A DNA stretch of 64,000 nucleotides from Pisolithus tinctorius (GCA_024663395.1 JANFAH010000010.1:1426001-1490000); one strand, 5' to 3'. Shown: positions 21,760-33,527, counted from the stretch's first letter. Notes: generated by a model not told the origin, from the sequence alone. Numbers and translations: made by a program.

Positions 21760-24700
21760 AGATCACACAGAACAAGCTCCACGGCTCGGCTTTTCGTTTT
21801 GACTTCGGGACATTGTACTCACACTGGCCTTATTTTAGGGAAGGTAGCTATCTACGACGAACAGCAATCGCGGTACAAGAGACGACAACGACGGCAAGAC
21901 TTGATAACGATCGACGGATGCGCAAGGATAGAACAGCCATTCAAGGGAAGAAAAATGGAAGTACGAGACGACATGCGAGTGACATACAGGCAGCCACGAT
22001 AGAGGGGCCTACGATGGTCTACGATCGAAGGTCGTGCGGAAGTACAGCAAGACGAGCGCGAGCACTACAGGTCGATTCACGACGGCAATCGTCGAGGATA
22101 CGAGACCCGACGAGCACGAATGCTGAGCCCAACGGCTCAAGGTTTTGTTCGAGTTTTAAACCGTTTTACTTACATCGATTCTACACTAGGGACAATGGAT
22201 ATATGCGACGAGGTGCGAGCGATAGCCAGGCGAGGGCGAGACGAACACCTTCGACAGTGTATGAAGAGGAGGACGTCTTGCCGCTGGTTTACATCAAGGT
22301 TACCGTTGCTATTCTTGGGCGAGCCATGCTCAGGCTCGAACCACGGTTTATCCACCATGTATTGCGACCACTCACAGCGCTCAGGAAACGCGTCAACACT
22401 ACAAGTTACTACCGTTTTCACCGAAGCTACCTCCATTACAAGGTGAAGTCGATGGAGCCGTCCATCCGTGGAGACGTGTTCATGCACTTGAAGCGCAATG
22501 GCCCCAGTTTTTATTTAAGTTGCGCCACTTCTTGCTTACAGGAACATTGTTCTAGGATAGACGACGACTTCGAAGAAACAACGTATCGACCAACAGAGCG
22601 ACAAGTACAAAGATTGCATGGAAGTACCACGGAGCTGGCGCGACAACTACGGATCGAATTACAACAGCAATCTTCGGGCATACAAGATCTGACAAGCGTG
22701 GAAATGGAGCCTGATGGCTCATGTCTTTATTTTTGTTTCGCGGCTTTTTACTTACAGATACATCATTCCAGAGTAGACGGCAACTTAGAAGAAAGGACGC
22801 ATCGACATACAGCGCAACAAGTACATCAGCCACGAAAGGCCACAGGAAACGAGTTCGAAGCGACTCTACGGAATTGTGCGCAAGACTTAATACGAATAGC
22901 AACACAATGGCGAGGTTTGGAGTCGCAACGAGACGCACGACATGTGGAGAGCGTCGAGATCGTGCCGAGTGGGCTCGAAGGCCCAAGTTTTAGTTTTTTC
23001 TTTCGAGCGATTTACTTAAAGCTATATCATTTCAGGGAGTACAAGTTTCTACAAAGTATCGACGAATCTTCGAGCAACGGCGCGCCTACAGTACGAAGGC
23101 TCACATCAAGATCAATGGCCGTCTCCCTTCAAGTTGAAGACGCCTACCCTGTCATCGATCGAAGCCGCTTCATAGGTCGACATACCATCAAACAGTTAGC
23201 GAAGGGAAACAGTGTCTCCGTGTTGGATATTGTACAGAGACATCACGACATCCCAGTTTACTTGGGAAACGTCACCGACGAACGGGACATGTTGGATATA
23301 TTGAACAATTCGGGCATTATATATATCGTATGGAATACCTTGCTACAGCAAGGCACGAAAGACCCCTCCGTCTATGCCAGGGCCAACGTCGAAGCCACCT
23401 GAACCGTCATCGATGCGGCTGTCGCAGCGGGGGTCTGTAGACTCGGCTGCACGAGTTCCGCAAGCGTCACGTTTGGTGGCACTGACATCGTGAATGTCGA
23501 CGAACGAGTACCCTATCTGGAGAAGCCGTTCGACGTGTATAATGATTCCAAAGCCCAGGGAGAGAAGATTGTGCTGGAGGCGAATGGAAAGGATGGGCTG
23601 TGGACCGTCGCATTACGTCCTGCGGGGATGTTTGGGCCCACAGACAGCCAGATCAGTGGCAGTGGAGGTCTGTTCGATTGTACCTACGATGGGAACATCG
23701 CGCACACGATCCTACTTGCAGGGGGCGGACTCATTCCTCCTCCCTCTTACTCTTCTGCCACATCGAGCGAACCCAGACTAGACCCCGAGGGTGCGACAGC
23801 AAAGCTCAACGAATCTCTACACCGTGTTCTCCCTCCCGTATGTGCCACAACCGAGTGTCACCACGTGACGCAGACACTTGGTCCCTATGTTGCACCACCA
23901 CCCAACACTGAACCCATCCTATCCGTGTTCAACACCCCATTCGACCCACATGAACGCAAGCACCCTATCAGTGGTTCTCGAAGTGGAGTATGTGGCAGGG
24001 AAATCCGGTGTCTACGAAGGAGTGCGAGCGCTGTCCAAGTGGCTAGGGTCTGAGAGTGGGAAGTTGCATACGAGAAGGGACAGCAGACTGTCGATGTGGA
24101 GCGACGCGGTGCGGCGCAACGATGCTACTACGAATGGGGGGAATGGGTACAGTACACAAGAGAAAGAATGCTAACGTTACAGCGCAGTATCGAAGGGAAA
24201 GAGATGTTCGACGATGAAGGCCGGGAGGCGGCACGGCGGATATTAGCAACGACGACAGGGCTGGATGTGGATCGACAGCTGCACAAAGTAGGAAGCGTCG
24301 TTCGATGGAGGCGAAGCACGATGGGCACAGAGCCTGAGCTCGATAGCTCGAGTTTTCGTTTTGATTTCGAAATGCTTTACTTACGTCTGTGTTATTCTAG
24401 GGGAAACAGGTACCTATGACAAATGGCGATCGCTATACGAGAGTCCACTACCAGCTTCGAGCAAAGTACCCACAGATCTAAAATGATATGCGACGACTTC
24501 AGCCGAGGACAATTGCGCTTACAGGTACGAAGGCTTCGAGTTGGCCTACGGTGGCTAGCTGCAGCGACACAAGACCGTGCAAGACATGCAAGAGATCTCG
24601 GAGACATGCTGAGAGGGCTCAATGGCCCAAAGTTTTATTTTTGTCTCCAAGTGTTTTACTTATGGCTGGGTTATTCTAGATTGCGCGAAAGACTACGAAG

Positions 24701-25230
24701 TACAGGCGAAGTTTTAAGTCACCTCGAAGCGGATCAACTGCCAGAAAAACAAAGTAGCACTCGACGTGTTCGAAGCAACAGGAATTCACACCCAGAGCCC
24801 AAGCGCTCTTTGTCTCCTTTTGTTTTCGTGACAAGTTACTTACGAATGATTAGTGTTAGGGTATTCGATGAGTGCGAATGTGAACGGTCGGCTGTGGTCA
24901 AGGGTGACTGCCGAGTTGCGAGGACGAACCTCGACTGTGAAAGCTTCTCGAGGTCAAGATCGAACGAAGTCAGTGCACACACCCGTCGGGGTCGAAGACC
25001 TATCTCCGAAGGAGGTGCGAGAATGTACAGGCTTAAGGTGACATCTTTTACTATGATTCAGACATATACTACGCCAAAACACTTTGTTTCTAGGGTCGAG
25101 ATAGTGGCGAACGAAGATGGGCGACTCGAGGTCGCTCGGTGGCACTTAGCACAGGGGCTTCGGCCGCCAGACGGAGTACCAAACAGAGGAGGACGGTATA
25201 GAGAAGGTCCCAGTGAGCATATCGGTGTAT
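21760..25230 (+). repeat. Degenerate tandem array with intron-like units
   Basis: Units of about 180-360 bp share a block of the form GGCTC-n-AGTTTT-n-TTTT then TTTACTTAC and a 3'-splice-like TTCTAGGG or TTTCAGGG. Anchors of the last motif are near 21833, 22190, 22552, 22770, 23033, 24396, 24675, 24858 and 25095. Long frames run through it (20945-21748, 21675-23402), but they consist of repeats and show no domain, so I do not call them genes. The ERG26-like fragment interrupts the array between the units at 23033 and 24396. Confidence 0.7.
23116..23973 (+). pseudogene. Captured fragment of sterol-4-alpha-carboxylate 3-dehydrogenase (ERG26-like)
   Basis: Resembles the C-3 sterol dehydrogenase of ergosterol synthesis (3-beta-HSD/SDR family): RFIGRHTIKQL, SVSVLDIVQRHHDIPVYLG, VIDAAVAAGVCRLGCTSSAS, VDERVPYLEKPFDVYNDSK, LWTVALRPAGMFGP, TYDGNIAHT and LGPYVAPPPN. 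The active-site YxxxK (YNDSK) is kept. The Rossmann glycines are lost (VIDRSRFIG), a TGA at 23400-23402 interrupts the frame, about 25 residues are missing after GPTDSQ, and the C-terminal third is absent. I see no intron, which suggests copying from RNA, though a short exon-rich piece could also be DNA-derived. It sits inside the repeat array of a retroelement. Confidence 0.8.
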
Positions 25231-25901
25231 AGTTTTTTTTCTTTAGTTTGAGTTTTTGCTTCGTGCGACGTCGCTCAACCGAGTCGTGTCAGCCCCCAGG
25301 TGATTCTACTCACCCTGATGTGTACCTTTGAGTTTTGTTGTCGTTCTTTGTGCTAGATCGTCTTAAGGACGAGCAGTAGTCGAGACCACATATGTGTATA
25401 AGGATAGTAAATACACAACTGAGTGAGAGATGTTTTTCAGGTACATATATGTTTTCGAACTGCCTCATATGGGGCAAATGTCCACTGTACCAGCCGCGGT
25501 GCTGTGTCAAACTGCGTTACCATTTCGTGCAAAGACTGTGCCTCGAAGAGCAGTCATTGACTCGCTCTGCACTCGATTTATTACTCACTTGTTCGTTGTC
25601 CTGGAGTTTATCTCTGTCGTCGTTTGGTGCGAGGTTTGGGTTTTGAGAGGAGTGTTCGAGAGGCAGGGAGTGTGTTAGAGAGGATAAGAGTGAAGAGGGT
25701 TTGGCGAAACCGAGTGCATGTTTGAGGCCAAGGAAGTAGGCTGGTGAGGGTCGAGGATGTGGATAGGGGGATTGGGCTGTGAGGCTGGAAGGCGAGAGGC
25801 TGTTTTGTGAGAGGAGCGAGAGAGGAGTTGGCAAAGCCGAGGATGTCTGTGCGAGGAAGAGGGGCGACCGAGGACGGTCAAAGTCTAAACCCCCCCTCGG
25901 A

Positions 25902-26341
25902 TGTAGGGAACGAGTTCGAGTTCCCTAGGAGAAGCTGTCTGAGTCAAGAGTTCAGGGGGTGGAGAGTTTTTCTTTTGTTTTATTTCCTTCCTTTGTTTTT
26001 GCATTGTACCACTGGACTTAGTGGCGAGCAGCCGCGTTGCTGACTAAGCATGCATGCTGTGCTCGCACGAGTTCAGTTTACCATACAATGAAGTACATGT
26101 CACAGGCCCTCAGTAGTAGGGTGATATAGTCTCGCATTTCGGCGAGTTTTAGAACCCAAAGTGCCAGGAGGACTGGCAAGAGTTATTAGGCAGACAGAGC
26201 TAAGTCTGCTTTTCTAGTTCACATTTTTACACTTTTCACTACACTTTTCTTTCTCCATGCAGGATCTCCCTTTTGGGTCAAGATTTTACTCGCCCACTAA
26301 CAATTACTATTTCTAGGTTCATCTATTTACCTATTCCTACA
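25902..26341 (+). repeat. 3' LTR-like end of the older gag-only relative
   Basis: Starts TGTAGGGAACGAGTTC and ends TTACCTATTCCTACA; termini match the 357-bp family but the body is different and longer (440 bp). It is preceded by CCCCCCCTCGGA, similar to the CCCCTGGGA preceding the young 3' LTR on its strand. Confidence 0.55.
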
Positions 26342-26980
26342 TCATGTGTGATGGGAACATTGTTGGATCTGGCAATGATTGCCTGACACCACATATCGTG
26401 CTTGATATTCTGGGTGCTGACCTGAACTTGGACCCTGAACCACTCAGTTTTGTATCAATCAGCGAGGGCGCCTGACAGCATAATATGGCCAAAGTGTACT
26501 TGGGTCTGTACAAGTGTGCTGGACATGTCATGCCTTACCTTGTGGTTGTCAAGGTCAGGAAGCTGACAGAGAGGTCACATCCTGGAAATTGTGGTAAGCA
26601 TGATTCACAGATGGCAGTCATGCATTGAACAAGGTATGTTGGTTCACATTTACATGAGTTTTTGGCTGCTGACAGTGGGTTTTTAGGTGCATTTCAATAC
26701 ACTGATGAATCCCCTTGAGCTCAAGATTATCACCAGATCAAGAATGTCATCAGGGGGGCTTCTTGAACCCATACCATGATGTACGAGTTGAGTGGCACCA
26801 ATCATTGGTGTCCTCAATGTCTCCAATCATCCCCAATCAGAGACATACTCCCACCTGAGTGCAGAATCCCTCTGCACCAGGAAGCCCCCCACCATTATCA
26901 CCACTACCACTACAGCTACAAATACTGATTGGACTGCACCACAATCATGTCACCACTGGTAGTAACAAGTGTGAAGTATG
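26342..26980 (+). other. Unrecognised reading-frame remnants
   Basis: A frame from about 26347 reads [20 protein letters not shown], with a TGA before QHNMAKVYLGLYK and HVMPYLVVVKVRKL. A later piece reads NPYHDVRVEWHQ. No family is recognised. Stops and short blocks suggest a dead gene or transposon piece. Confidence 0.35.
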
Positions 26981-26984
26981 GGTT

Positions 26985-27800
26985 TACCCTCAGGTGACTG
27001 GGCTTCAAGACCGGGTGACAGGGGCTAGTCCAGGTGGCCAGAGTCAAGGCCGGAAGACAGGGGTTAAGTCCAGTTGGACTGGAGTTAAGGCTGGAGGTCA
27101 GGGGTTAAGTCCAGAGGACTGGACTTAAGGCTGGGAGCATGGGAACAAGACTGGTAGCGTGGGAAACCGACCAGTGTTGGAGTGTGCACAAGGGGAAGCT
27201 GGTCTGGGGTTGGATCTACCTCCCTTGGTCTTGGCTTATGTGCTGTACCCTTATGCAAGCTGGGGAGAGGTCCAGGACAGGGGTAACACGAAGTTGAGGG
27301 TAATACTAAGTTGATATTCTGACTGGGTTGCTACAAAGTATGTACAGGGGTTAAATACATGAGGCCGGTCCAGGATAATGAACATAGAGCTGGACTTGTT
27401 AATAAGCTATTAGCATGAAGATTAGCAAGAGGGTGGATAGCCACAGTAGCTATGCAGAGGCTAATAGCCAAAGTCCGGGTGACTGGCATAACCGGGGTTG
27501 GACACAGGATTTGTACAGTAAGCAGAGTTAGACAAAAGGACAAGACTAAATATAGCACAAACAAAGGGAAACAGACCGGAGTTATGTCCAGGTGACCCAG
27601 ACATGGACCTGGGAGGACCAGGGTGGAGCAGCATGAGGCTGGGAGGCCAAAGTGGACCGGGGATAGGGGTAAAACACCAGACTTGGGTTATACAGGCCAG
27701 AGTTGAGTTATCTAGGGCCGGGATTGGGTTTTCTAGGTCGGACCAGGACCGGACCAGACCGGAGATAGGGGCTAGGGGTCTGGACTGGACTGAGTCCGAG
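26985..27800. repeat. Irregular G-rich minisatellite
   Basis: Loosely repeated 25-40 bp phrases such as GGGTTAAGTCCAG, GGACTGGA, GGCTGGGAGG and GACCGGGGTT. The strand is strongly G-rich and no frame is convincing. Confidence 0.7.
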
Positions 27801-27858
27801 TCCGAGAGTCATGGATATGACAACAAGGCCTATCGCCTAAGCTGTCTCTTAGTTGAGT

Positions 27859-27959
27859 TACATCAGTAAACCACTTTGTGTGCTGGCAGTCCTAGGGAAT
27901 CTGTCCAGTGCTGGACAACTCTGGACAGCTCTGGCCAGCAAAAGTGATTTACTGATGTA
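27859..27959. mobile_element. Small TIR element (MITE-like), 101 bp
   Basis: The left end TACATCAGTAAACCACTTTG is mirrored by the right end CAAAAGTGATTTACTGATGTA, giving ~20-bp imperfect terminal inverted repeats. A half copy of the same end (ACATCAGTAAATCACTTTG) occurs at 28215, suggesting a family. A TA dinucleotide lies at both tips. Confidence 0.65.
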
Positions 27960-28690
27960 CCAATATGTACCATCATACCACTACACCAGTAACTTCCCAG
28001 ATGCATCACACATTGCTTGATCAGAATGCTGAACCCTCTGCAAGACCTCACCCTCCCCCCATGGTGAATAATATGCGCCACTCCCCATGACACATCACAC
28101 CTGTCATAAACTTAACACCATGACACTACACAAAGGCCCTTCTGCCTTGTATATTGACAAAGGACACAACATGAGGTGCCACTGCCTCAAACACAAAGCA
28201 ATGGACAGCATATAACATCAGTAAATCACTTTGAGCTGTGGAGCTCTCCACAGTGCTCCATAATACACAGAGTTCCCTAGCTAGGTTCAGGCTGGACAGA
28301 TGCACCCAACAACACTTTTTGCTATGGCTAGTTGCCTGTTACTATGGAATGGTCACATTGTCATGGAACTTTGTCCAGTATCTTACTTACTATGGATTGC
28401 TATGGAACTTTCATGCTTAGATATCACTGTACAAAACTGGCCAGACTGTATTCTCCTTGGGGTGTTGTCCAGTACTCCCCATCTCAATGTTTACTTTGCA
28501 AACATGTGATCACTCCACAACTAGGAACAGTTCACAGCAGGTATGACAGGAACAGGAGCATTGGCATCAATTGCATACTACATGTAATGACAGGTACGAC
28601 AGGACTAGGTATTATGAAATCAATCAAGGGCTGCCTGAATGTGCTGGTACCTCTCTACATTTGAATCAACCTCTTGCAGTGCAGCCCTGA
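27960..28690. other. No gene recognised
   Basis: Only short frames and the half TIR copy at 28215 are present. Confidence 0.5.
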
Positions 28691-28699
28691 TACGAGGAG

Positions 28700-29820
28700 T
28701 CAGCACAAGCATGTTGGCCATCCCAGTACTTACCATCCTTCCTTTGCCCACTGAGAAAGCTGATTGTGCAACCTCACGCTGTGATAGGGATTATGAAGGA
28801 TGTCGTTCAGCACCTTCATCATGCCATGGAAAATGGAATTGTAAGCCTTGCCAGAGAATTGAGGCATCGTCTTTCCTGTGCCATTCTTTGCAAATCCATC
28901 CAACACACAATGATACTGCGAGAACAGTTTGAGTTGCAGTGACTCGGGGTGTAAGATAACTCACCACAGCTGTGACAAGAGCCAGACAGGAAAGGGGAAC
29001 TGAATTGTTGAAGGACTCAGGACGCTTATCTGCAATTCAATAGGTCCCGGTATAGTAGAATTGTATGACAGCTTCCTTGAGGGCAGGGTGAGCGAAATTC
29101 CTGGTTTTTCCCTGATAAACCAATCCATTAGTAGTGCAGATAACGAACCGCATGAACGTACATTCTTGTTGAAACTGTCTCGCAGGAAAAGCGAGTTGTC
29201 AAGGAGCTTTGCGGCAGCAGTCTCTATCCATTGTACACAAAACCATGGTGCAACATCAGAAGGAGGGATAAGGTTGAACACAGATGGCGTGGTTGCCAGC
29301 ATAACCAACTTCAATTCTGAACGCCAGGTAGATATATCACCAAGGAGCTACCAGCAGTATGTCAGTAGCTGTAACCGAAAGACAGGACTACTTATGAGGC
29401 ATGCCATATCTTGCTTGTGGTCAGGCCAGTAACCTATAAAGTTAGGATAATGAGACACATATAAAGCAAAAATATTGTTACTCACCATCTTCAAATTGCA
29501 CACCACATTGATTCCACTCAATGATGACAGTGATGAGCGCCTCTGTTATGGAGAGGTTGAGGTTGTGAGATTTCGATGGGAATGGGTTAGAAAGTGCATG
29601 TGCAGCCCTGCATTCTCACTTAGCGTCTTTGAGACAGTCCTTCCATACTGCCTTGTAAAATCTCAGTTGTGAAGGCAATGGGCCCTCATCCTTAGCTTTC
29701 TTGGAGTTACGAGGGGCTCTGGCATGCTGAGATACTTCGTTGACCGAGTCATGCGCAAGGGTCAGAAGATCACGATTGGGAACAGAAGGATGGCTGTTAG
29801 TGCGATGGTGGCATTCAAGA
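28700..29820 (-). pseudogene. DUF6532-domain gene relic (copy 2)
   Basis: Exon-like blocks on the minus strand: LRFYKAVWKDCLKDAK and LNLSITEALITVIIEWNQ (about 29690-29490); GYWPDHKQDMACLI, LGDISTWRSELKLVML, APWFCVQWIETAAAKLLDNS (29430-29160); QYHCVLDGFAKNGTGK then FSGKAYNSIFHGMMKVLNDI and NPYHSVRLHNQLSQWAKE (28930-28720). The order and the final NPYH signature are typical of DUF6532. A TGA after LKDAK and a TAG (29348-29350) interrupt it. It lies directly against the truncated Plavaka transposase. Confidence 0.7.
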
Positions 29821-29823
29821 ATG

Positions 29824-30708
29824 TCAATGACAGCAGAGCATAAATGAGTTGGATGACAATTTTAGGCGCATGGACATCTTGATATTTGCTAGGCTGACGA
29901 GAAATGGATGAGCAACTCTGCCACCACATAAAGTAGTAATATTCGTCTTGTCTGAAGAAAGTATCATGCCAAGAAGAGTCGCTCTGCTTGGAAGCTGTGA
30001 CTGGGGTATGTCAATTGAATAAAAGGATCTATAACTCGCAGTGGAAAAATACCTGCATATGCCAAGCATCGTCAGCAGTCATCCACTCTGTATACACCCT
30101 ACAAAGCTTCTCAGGCATTTTGTACACATGCCTTGGAACGAAATCGAGCTGGTCAGAAAACAAAGGGTGGTTGAGGAGCCATGCAATGCATTCCAGGGGA
30201 TTGCACCAGTACAAGTGCACAGGGTGTTTGGTTGGCTGCAAAGGAGTAATCACCATTGAGTGCCAGCGCAGCCCACCAGGGAGTAACTCAGCCAGCCCAC
30301 AAAGTGCTCTGGCTGTACGAAAGGAAATATTTAGTAGCTGTATCTGGCGCACGTCAATAATGATCTTCAGAGAGAATAGGGACAGGCTTACGATTGACAA
30401 TGACAAGAAAGAGTCTATAGCTCTCATGCTCAGGCCTGAACGAAGTAACCATGATGCCAGCTCCCATTCATTGTGGGAGTTGAAGGGGTAGTACAGATTT
30501 GATGCCCATAGGTTGCTGAACTGGTCGCCATTAAATTTGTCCATAAACATTGGGCCAAGTCCAAACATTTTAGCTGCACCCTTGAAGTCATCTGTGGTTG
30601 GCCCCCATGTGTCAAATGCCATATGAACAAAATCTGGGTAATTGTGAGTTGCATAGTCATTGGGGTCGGTGCTCATCAGGACATCTTCTAAGTGTGTTGG
30701 GTGTTGAG
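29824..30708 (-). pseudogene. Plavaka-type transposase copy 2, 3' portion
   Basis: Continues the N-terminal piece at 38370-38531 after the inserted chromovirus. Visible blocks are NYPDFVHMAFDTWGP, NLYYPFNSHNEWELASWLLR, HLYWCNPLECIAWLLNHP, EWMTADDAWHMQ, then ATLLGMILSSDKTNITTLCG and RVAHPFLVSLANIKMSMRLK. The match stops near 29830, where DUF6532-like sequence begins, so the transposase is truncated. The TSD TTGAG of the chromovirus is at 30704-30708. Confidence 0.85.
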
Positions 30709-31158
30709 TGTTACGCTCGACCGAAGTCAAGACGTAGGGAGAGCTCGAATCGCAGACTAAGGTTTCTACTGAGCAACGGCTGCAGTAACCTCTGTAAACG
30801 ACAGAGGATTTAGGCAACGCCGGTAAGAGTGGTCCTTGTGAGGGACACTGAGGGCAAAGTTCTGAGAACGCTGTGTATTATTGAGCAGCTCAAGTCTGGG
30901 TTTCCAGGACTTGAGCCGGCGACCTAAATACTACAAGAAGAGGACCATGAGGCGTCCTCATGTACTTGAGGTAACTACGCCATTGGTTGAACAATGACGA
31001 CACATGTCCTAAGCATGTAACGAGGTAGTAACGCTAGTGGTGGGAATAGAGAGCCGTCAGATCAGAGAGAAGATGGCTCTAAAAGGAAACTAAGTCCAAC
31101 GGGTCAAAAGCAAGGCAATCGTACAGTAAAGAGGAAAAACTAGGGGCGAAATGTAACA
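30709..31158 (-). repeat. 3' LTR of chromovirus (450 bp)
   Basis: On the minus strand it is immediately preceded by the purine-rich tract AGAAAGGGGG (31161-31170). Confidence 0.95.
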
Positions 31159-31172
31159 TTACCCCCTTTCTA
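31159..31172 (-). promoter_or_regulatory. Polypurine tract of chromovirus
   Basis: The minus strand reads AGAAAGGGGGTAA then LTR TGTTAC. This is the expected position of the plus-strand DNA primer. Confidence 0.8.
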
Positions 31173-31195
31173 GGCGTTGAAGTCCCCGACTTCAA

Positions 31196-32301
31196 CTACT
31201 CTCCATAAGGTTCTCCGGTCATGTTGCTGATGGCGGAGTCGTCAAAGTCAAAGTCGTTGTCATACAAGTTGTTATCCTCGTTCCCAACGAGGGTACGATC
31301 GTCTACCAGGGCAGGGGTAGCTATTCTGTCCTGTAAAGGACGACGAGGGCATATGGAAGGACACTGGGCTTGAGTATGCCCAGGACGAGTAGTGTGGCAA
31401 AGGGGACACTCATATAGTCCACAGTTGACGTGAATGTGGCCAAGACGGCGGCAGATGTAACACGCTTGACGATAGCGTGGATCAGACGGAGTAAGAGGTC
31501 TGTTGAACTCTGTCATGGCATTCAGCACAGGGGTTGGTGGTAACTGTGCAAGGGTTTCGACAATATTTAATGTGTAGTCGAGTTCTGCACGGGAGATGCC
31601 AAAGGCAGTCTCAGGATCTACTTCAGACGGGGAGTCGTGAGACTCGCAGGGTTGAGGGTTAGGGCCTGATAAGCAACAGGCGTGGGGTCTGTTGGCTCTA
31701 CAGAGAGAGCGGGACGAGTGGGAGGACGACGACAGCGACGATGCCGGAGGGGAGGTCGACACGGAGGAAGCTGGAGGGGAAGTTGCAGTCGAGGGTCTTC
31801 TAGACCCAGGAGGGGGGGGGGGGCAATCAACGTAGGGTACTGGCGAATGTTATAAATGAGGTCTGCACCTCCAAGGACATCAAAGAGTTTAAGTAAGAGG
31901 GGAACCTGCTGGACAGCGATTTCATTCAGGATGGTACGAGCAGGGGAAAGAAGGGGGTTCTGGCAGTTGACATAATGGGAAAGTTCCTCAAGCCGAAGGG
32001 CTTGGATGGTAGCATGATATACTAGGTCAAGCAGGGAGTCCTTGTCCACTTCATGGTAAACAGTGCCGATAATGGCGGGGTCAGCAACAAAGAGTCGGTA
32101 AGAGGCGATCATCTGATCGCTAGCAGGCTGTCGTTGCCGATGAGCAAAGGGAGTGTGGCAGTGAGAGGGTCCATGAGGGTAGGTGTAATGACAAGGAGGC
32201 ATTTCAAGAGAGATGTTTCTGACAGTACGAGTGGAACATTGAGTGGGTTGTTTCTGGGGGGGAAAGTCTCTGGGAAACCATTTCTTATAGGCGGAGAGCA
32301 T
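31196..32301 (-). pseudogene. C-terminal extension after the chromodomain, with two zinc knuckles
   Basis: The frame continues directly from the chromodomain through FPRDFPPQKQ into a ~160-residue helical region (LLDLVYHATIQALRLEELSH). It changes phase at a long G run (about 31808-31823) and continues as a second frame (31762-31196) with two knuckle-like motifs, CYICRRLGHIHVNC and CPLCHTTRPGHTQAQC, then an acidic tail ending near the polypurine tract. Chromovirus Pol proteins usually end at the chromodomain. Slippage in the homopolymer could be a mutation, a sequencing artefact or programmed frameshifting. Confidence 0.65.
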
Positions 32302-33527
32302 ATCGTCCGCATGTTCAAGGTGTGACTCTTTCTGCCACGAGTTTTCGGAAGAAGGGTAACCCTTCCATTTGATTAAGAAGGTGTGTCCGTGGCCAGACCT
32401 TTTATGGCCGACTATCGCCTCAACTTCGTATTCTTCTTCCTTGTTGATTAGATCAGGTGGTGGAGCCAGGAAGTTTGGTCCGTGGACGTCATTTTCACGA
32501 TAGGGCGATAGGAGAGAAGCATGGAAGACGTTATGAATCTTCCATTGTGAGGGATCATGAGGTGATACATAATCGGAGATAGGACGTTGGAGATTGTGAA
32601 GGGTCCTTCTTGTTTGGGTGCCAGTTTCCTATTTTCATAGGAGCATTTCAAATTGTGTGCTTCTAGCCAAACCTTATCACCTTTCTGGAACGGGGTGAAG
32701 GGTCGTGACGAGCGGTCTTTCATAGTTTTTCTTGCTAGGTCGTGGGCTGCTAGGGCTTCCTCTCTAGCTTTTCGGAGTTCTTCGAGTCTAGACTCGGCAG
32801 CGGGAAGGTGGGTTTCCATGATCAGGGATGGAAGGGGTTTCGGCTCATATCCGTACATGAGGTAGAATGGAGATTGGTGGGTGACGGAGTGTGGGCGATG
32901 GTTATGTGTGAATTTGGCCATAGGTAGGTTGTTCACCCATGAGGTGGGGTCATTTTGGCAAAAGATGCAGAGATAGGTCTCCACTTCTTGGTTTACGCGT
33001 TCTGTTTCTCCATTGGTCTGTGGGTGATATGCCATTGACAGGGCAAGGGAGTATCCCAAAAGAGAAGCGAGTTCTTTTGCGAATGTGGAGGCGAACTGAG
33101 GGCCTCGATCTGATATAATTTTGTCATACAACCCGAAACGGGAGTAGACTCTTTTGAAAAACAGTGCTGCAATGTCGGCAGCAGAAGCGGTTTTCTTCAT
33201 GGGTGATAAAATTACCCCCTTTGTAAGCCCATGGTCTACCATGACCAAAAGGGAATCATAGCCATTGGATACAGGTAGGTCGGTGATCAGATCGCAAGAG
33301 ATCTGTTGGAAGGGGTGGGTCGAGGTGGAGGGGATAGGTGTAAGGGGTGGCATGGTTGGGTGCGTGTTAACCTTATTTTGCTGGCATACAGCACAGCCTT
33401 CGACATATTTTCGGACGAAAGATGCAAGTCCAGGCCACCAGAACTCGGATGAAACGAGTTGTCAGGTCTTAAGGATACCAGGGTGTCCGGCAGAGGGGTG
33501 GTCATGGTGGTTGGACACGACAGTCCG
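32302..33527 (-). pseudogene. Chromovirus integrase and chromodomain
   Basis: Upstream part: a zinc-binding region (HHDHPSAGHPG ... CAVCQQNK) with a TGA at 33462-33464. The catalytic core has CDLITDL, ISDRGPQFAS and GETERVNQE, giving the D,D-35-E triad. A GPFTISNV segment follows, then a one-base frameshift near 32575. In the new frame HNVFHASLLSPYREND leads to a canonical chromodomain (about 32430-32300): EYEVEAIVGHKR, TFLIKWKGYPSSENSW and LSAYKKW. The chromodomain would bind modified histone tails and direct integration into heterochromatin (known for the family). Confidence 0.9.

Larger units (their letters stand above)
19440..26341 (+). mobile_element. Older relative of the gag-only LTR element, with captured gene
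   Basis: A truncated 5' LTR (about 19445-19709) is clearly homologous to the reverse complement of the 357-bp LTR, with many CG to TG/CA changes. It ends ATTCCTACA and is followed by PBS TGGAGCCCACTGCAAGG at 19712. A degraded gag lies at 20216-20815, a repeat array at about 21760-25230, and an ERG26-like fragment inside the array. A 3' LTR-like end runs from 25902 (TGTAGGGAACGAG) to 26341 (CTATTCCTACA), about 440 bp. The two LTRs are not close copies, so the element may be chimeric. Confidence 0.7.

Noticed and set aside
20945..23402. Frames of 267 and 575 residues as retroelement proteins
   Set aside because: Composed of array units with no domain; only the terminal ERG26-like part is recognisable.
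31805..31823. Programmed frameshift site at the G run
   Set aside because: A homopolymer of this length is as easily a replication or sequencing error; no pseudoknot or conserved slippery site could be shown.
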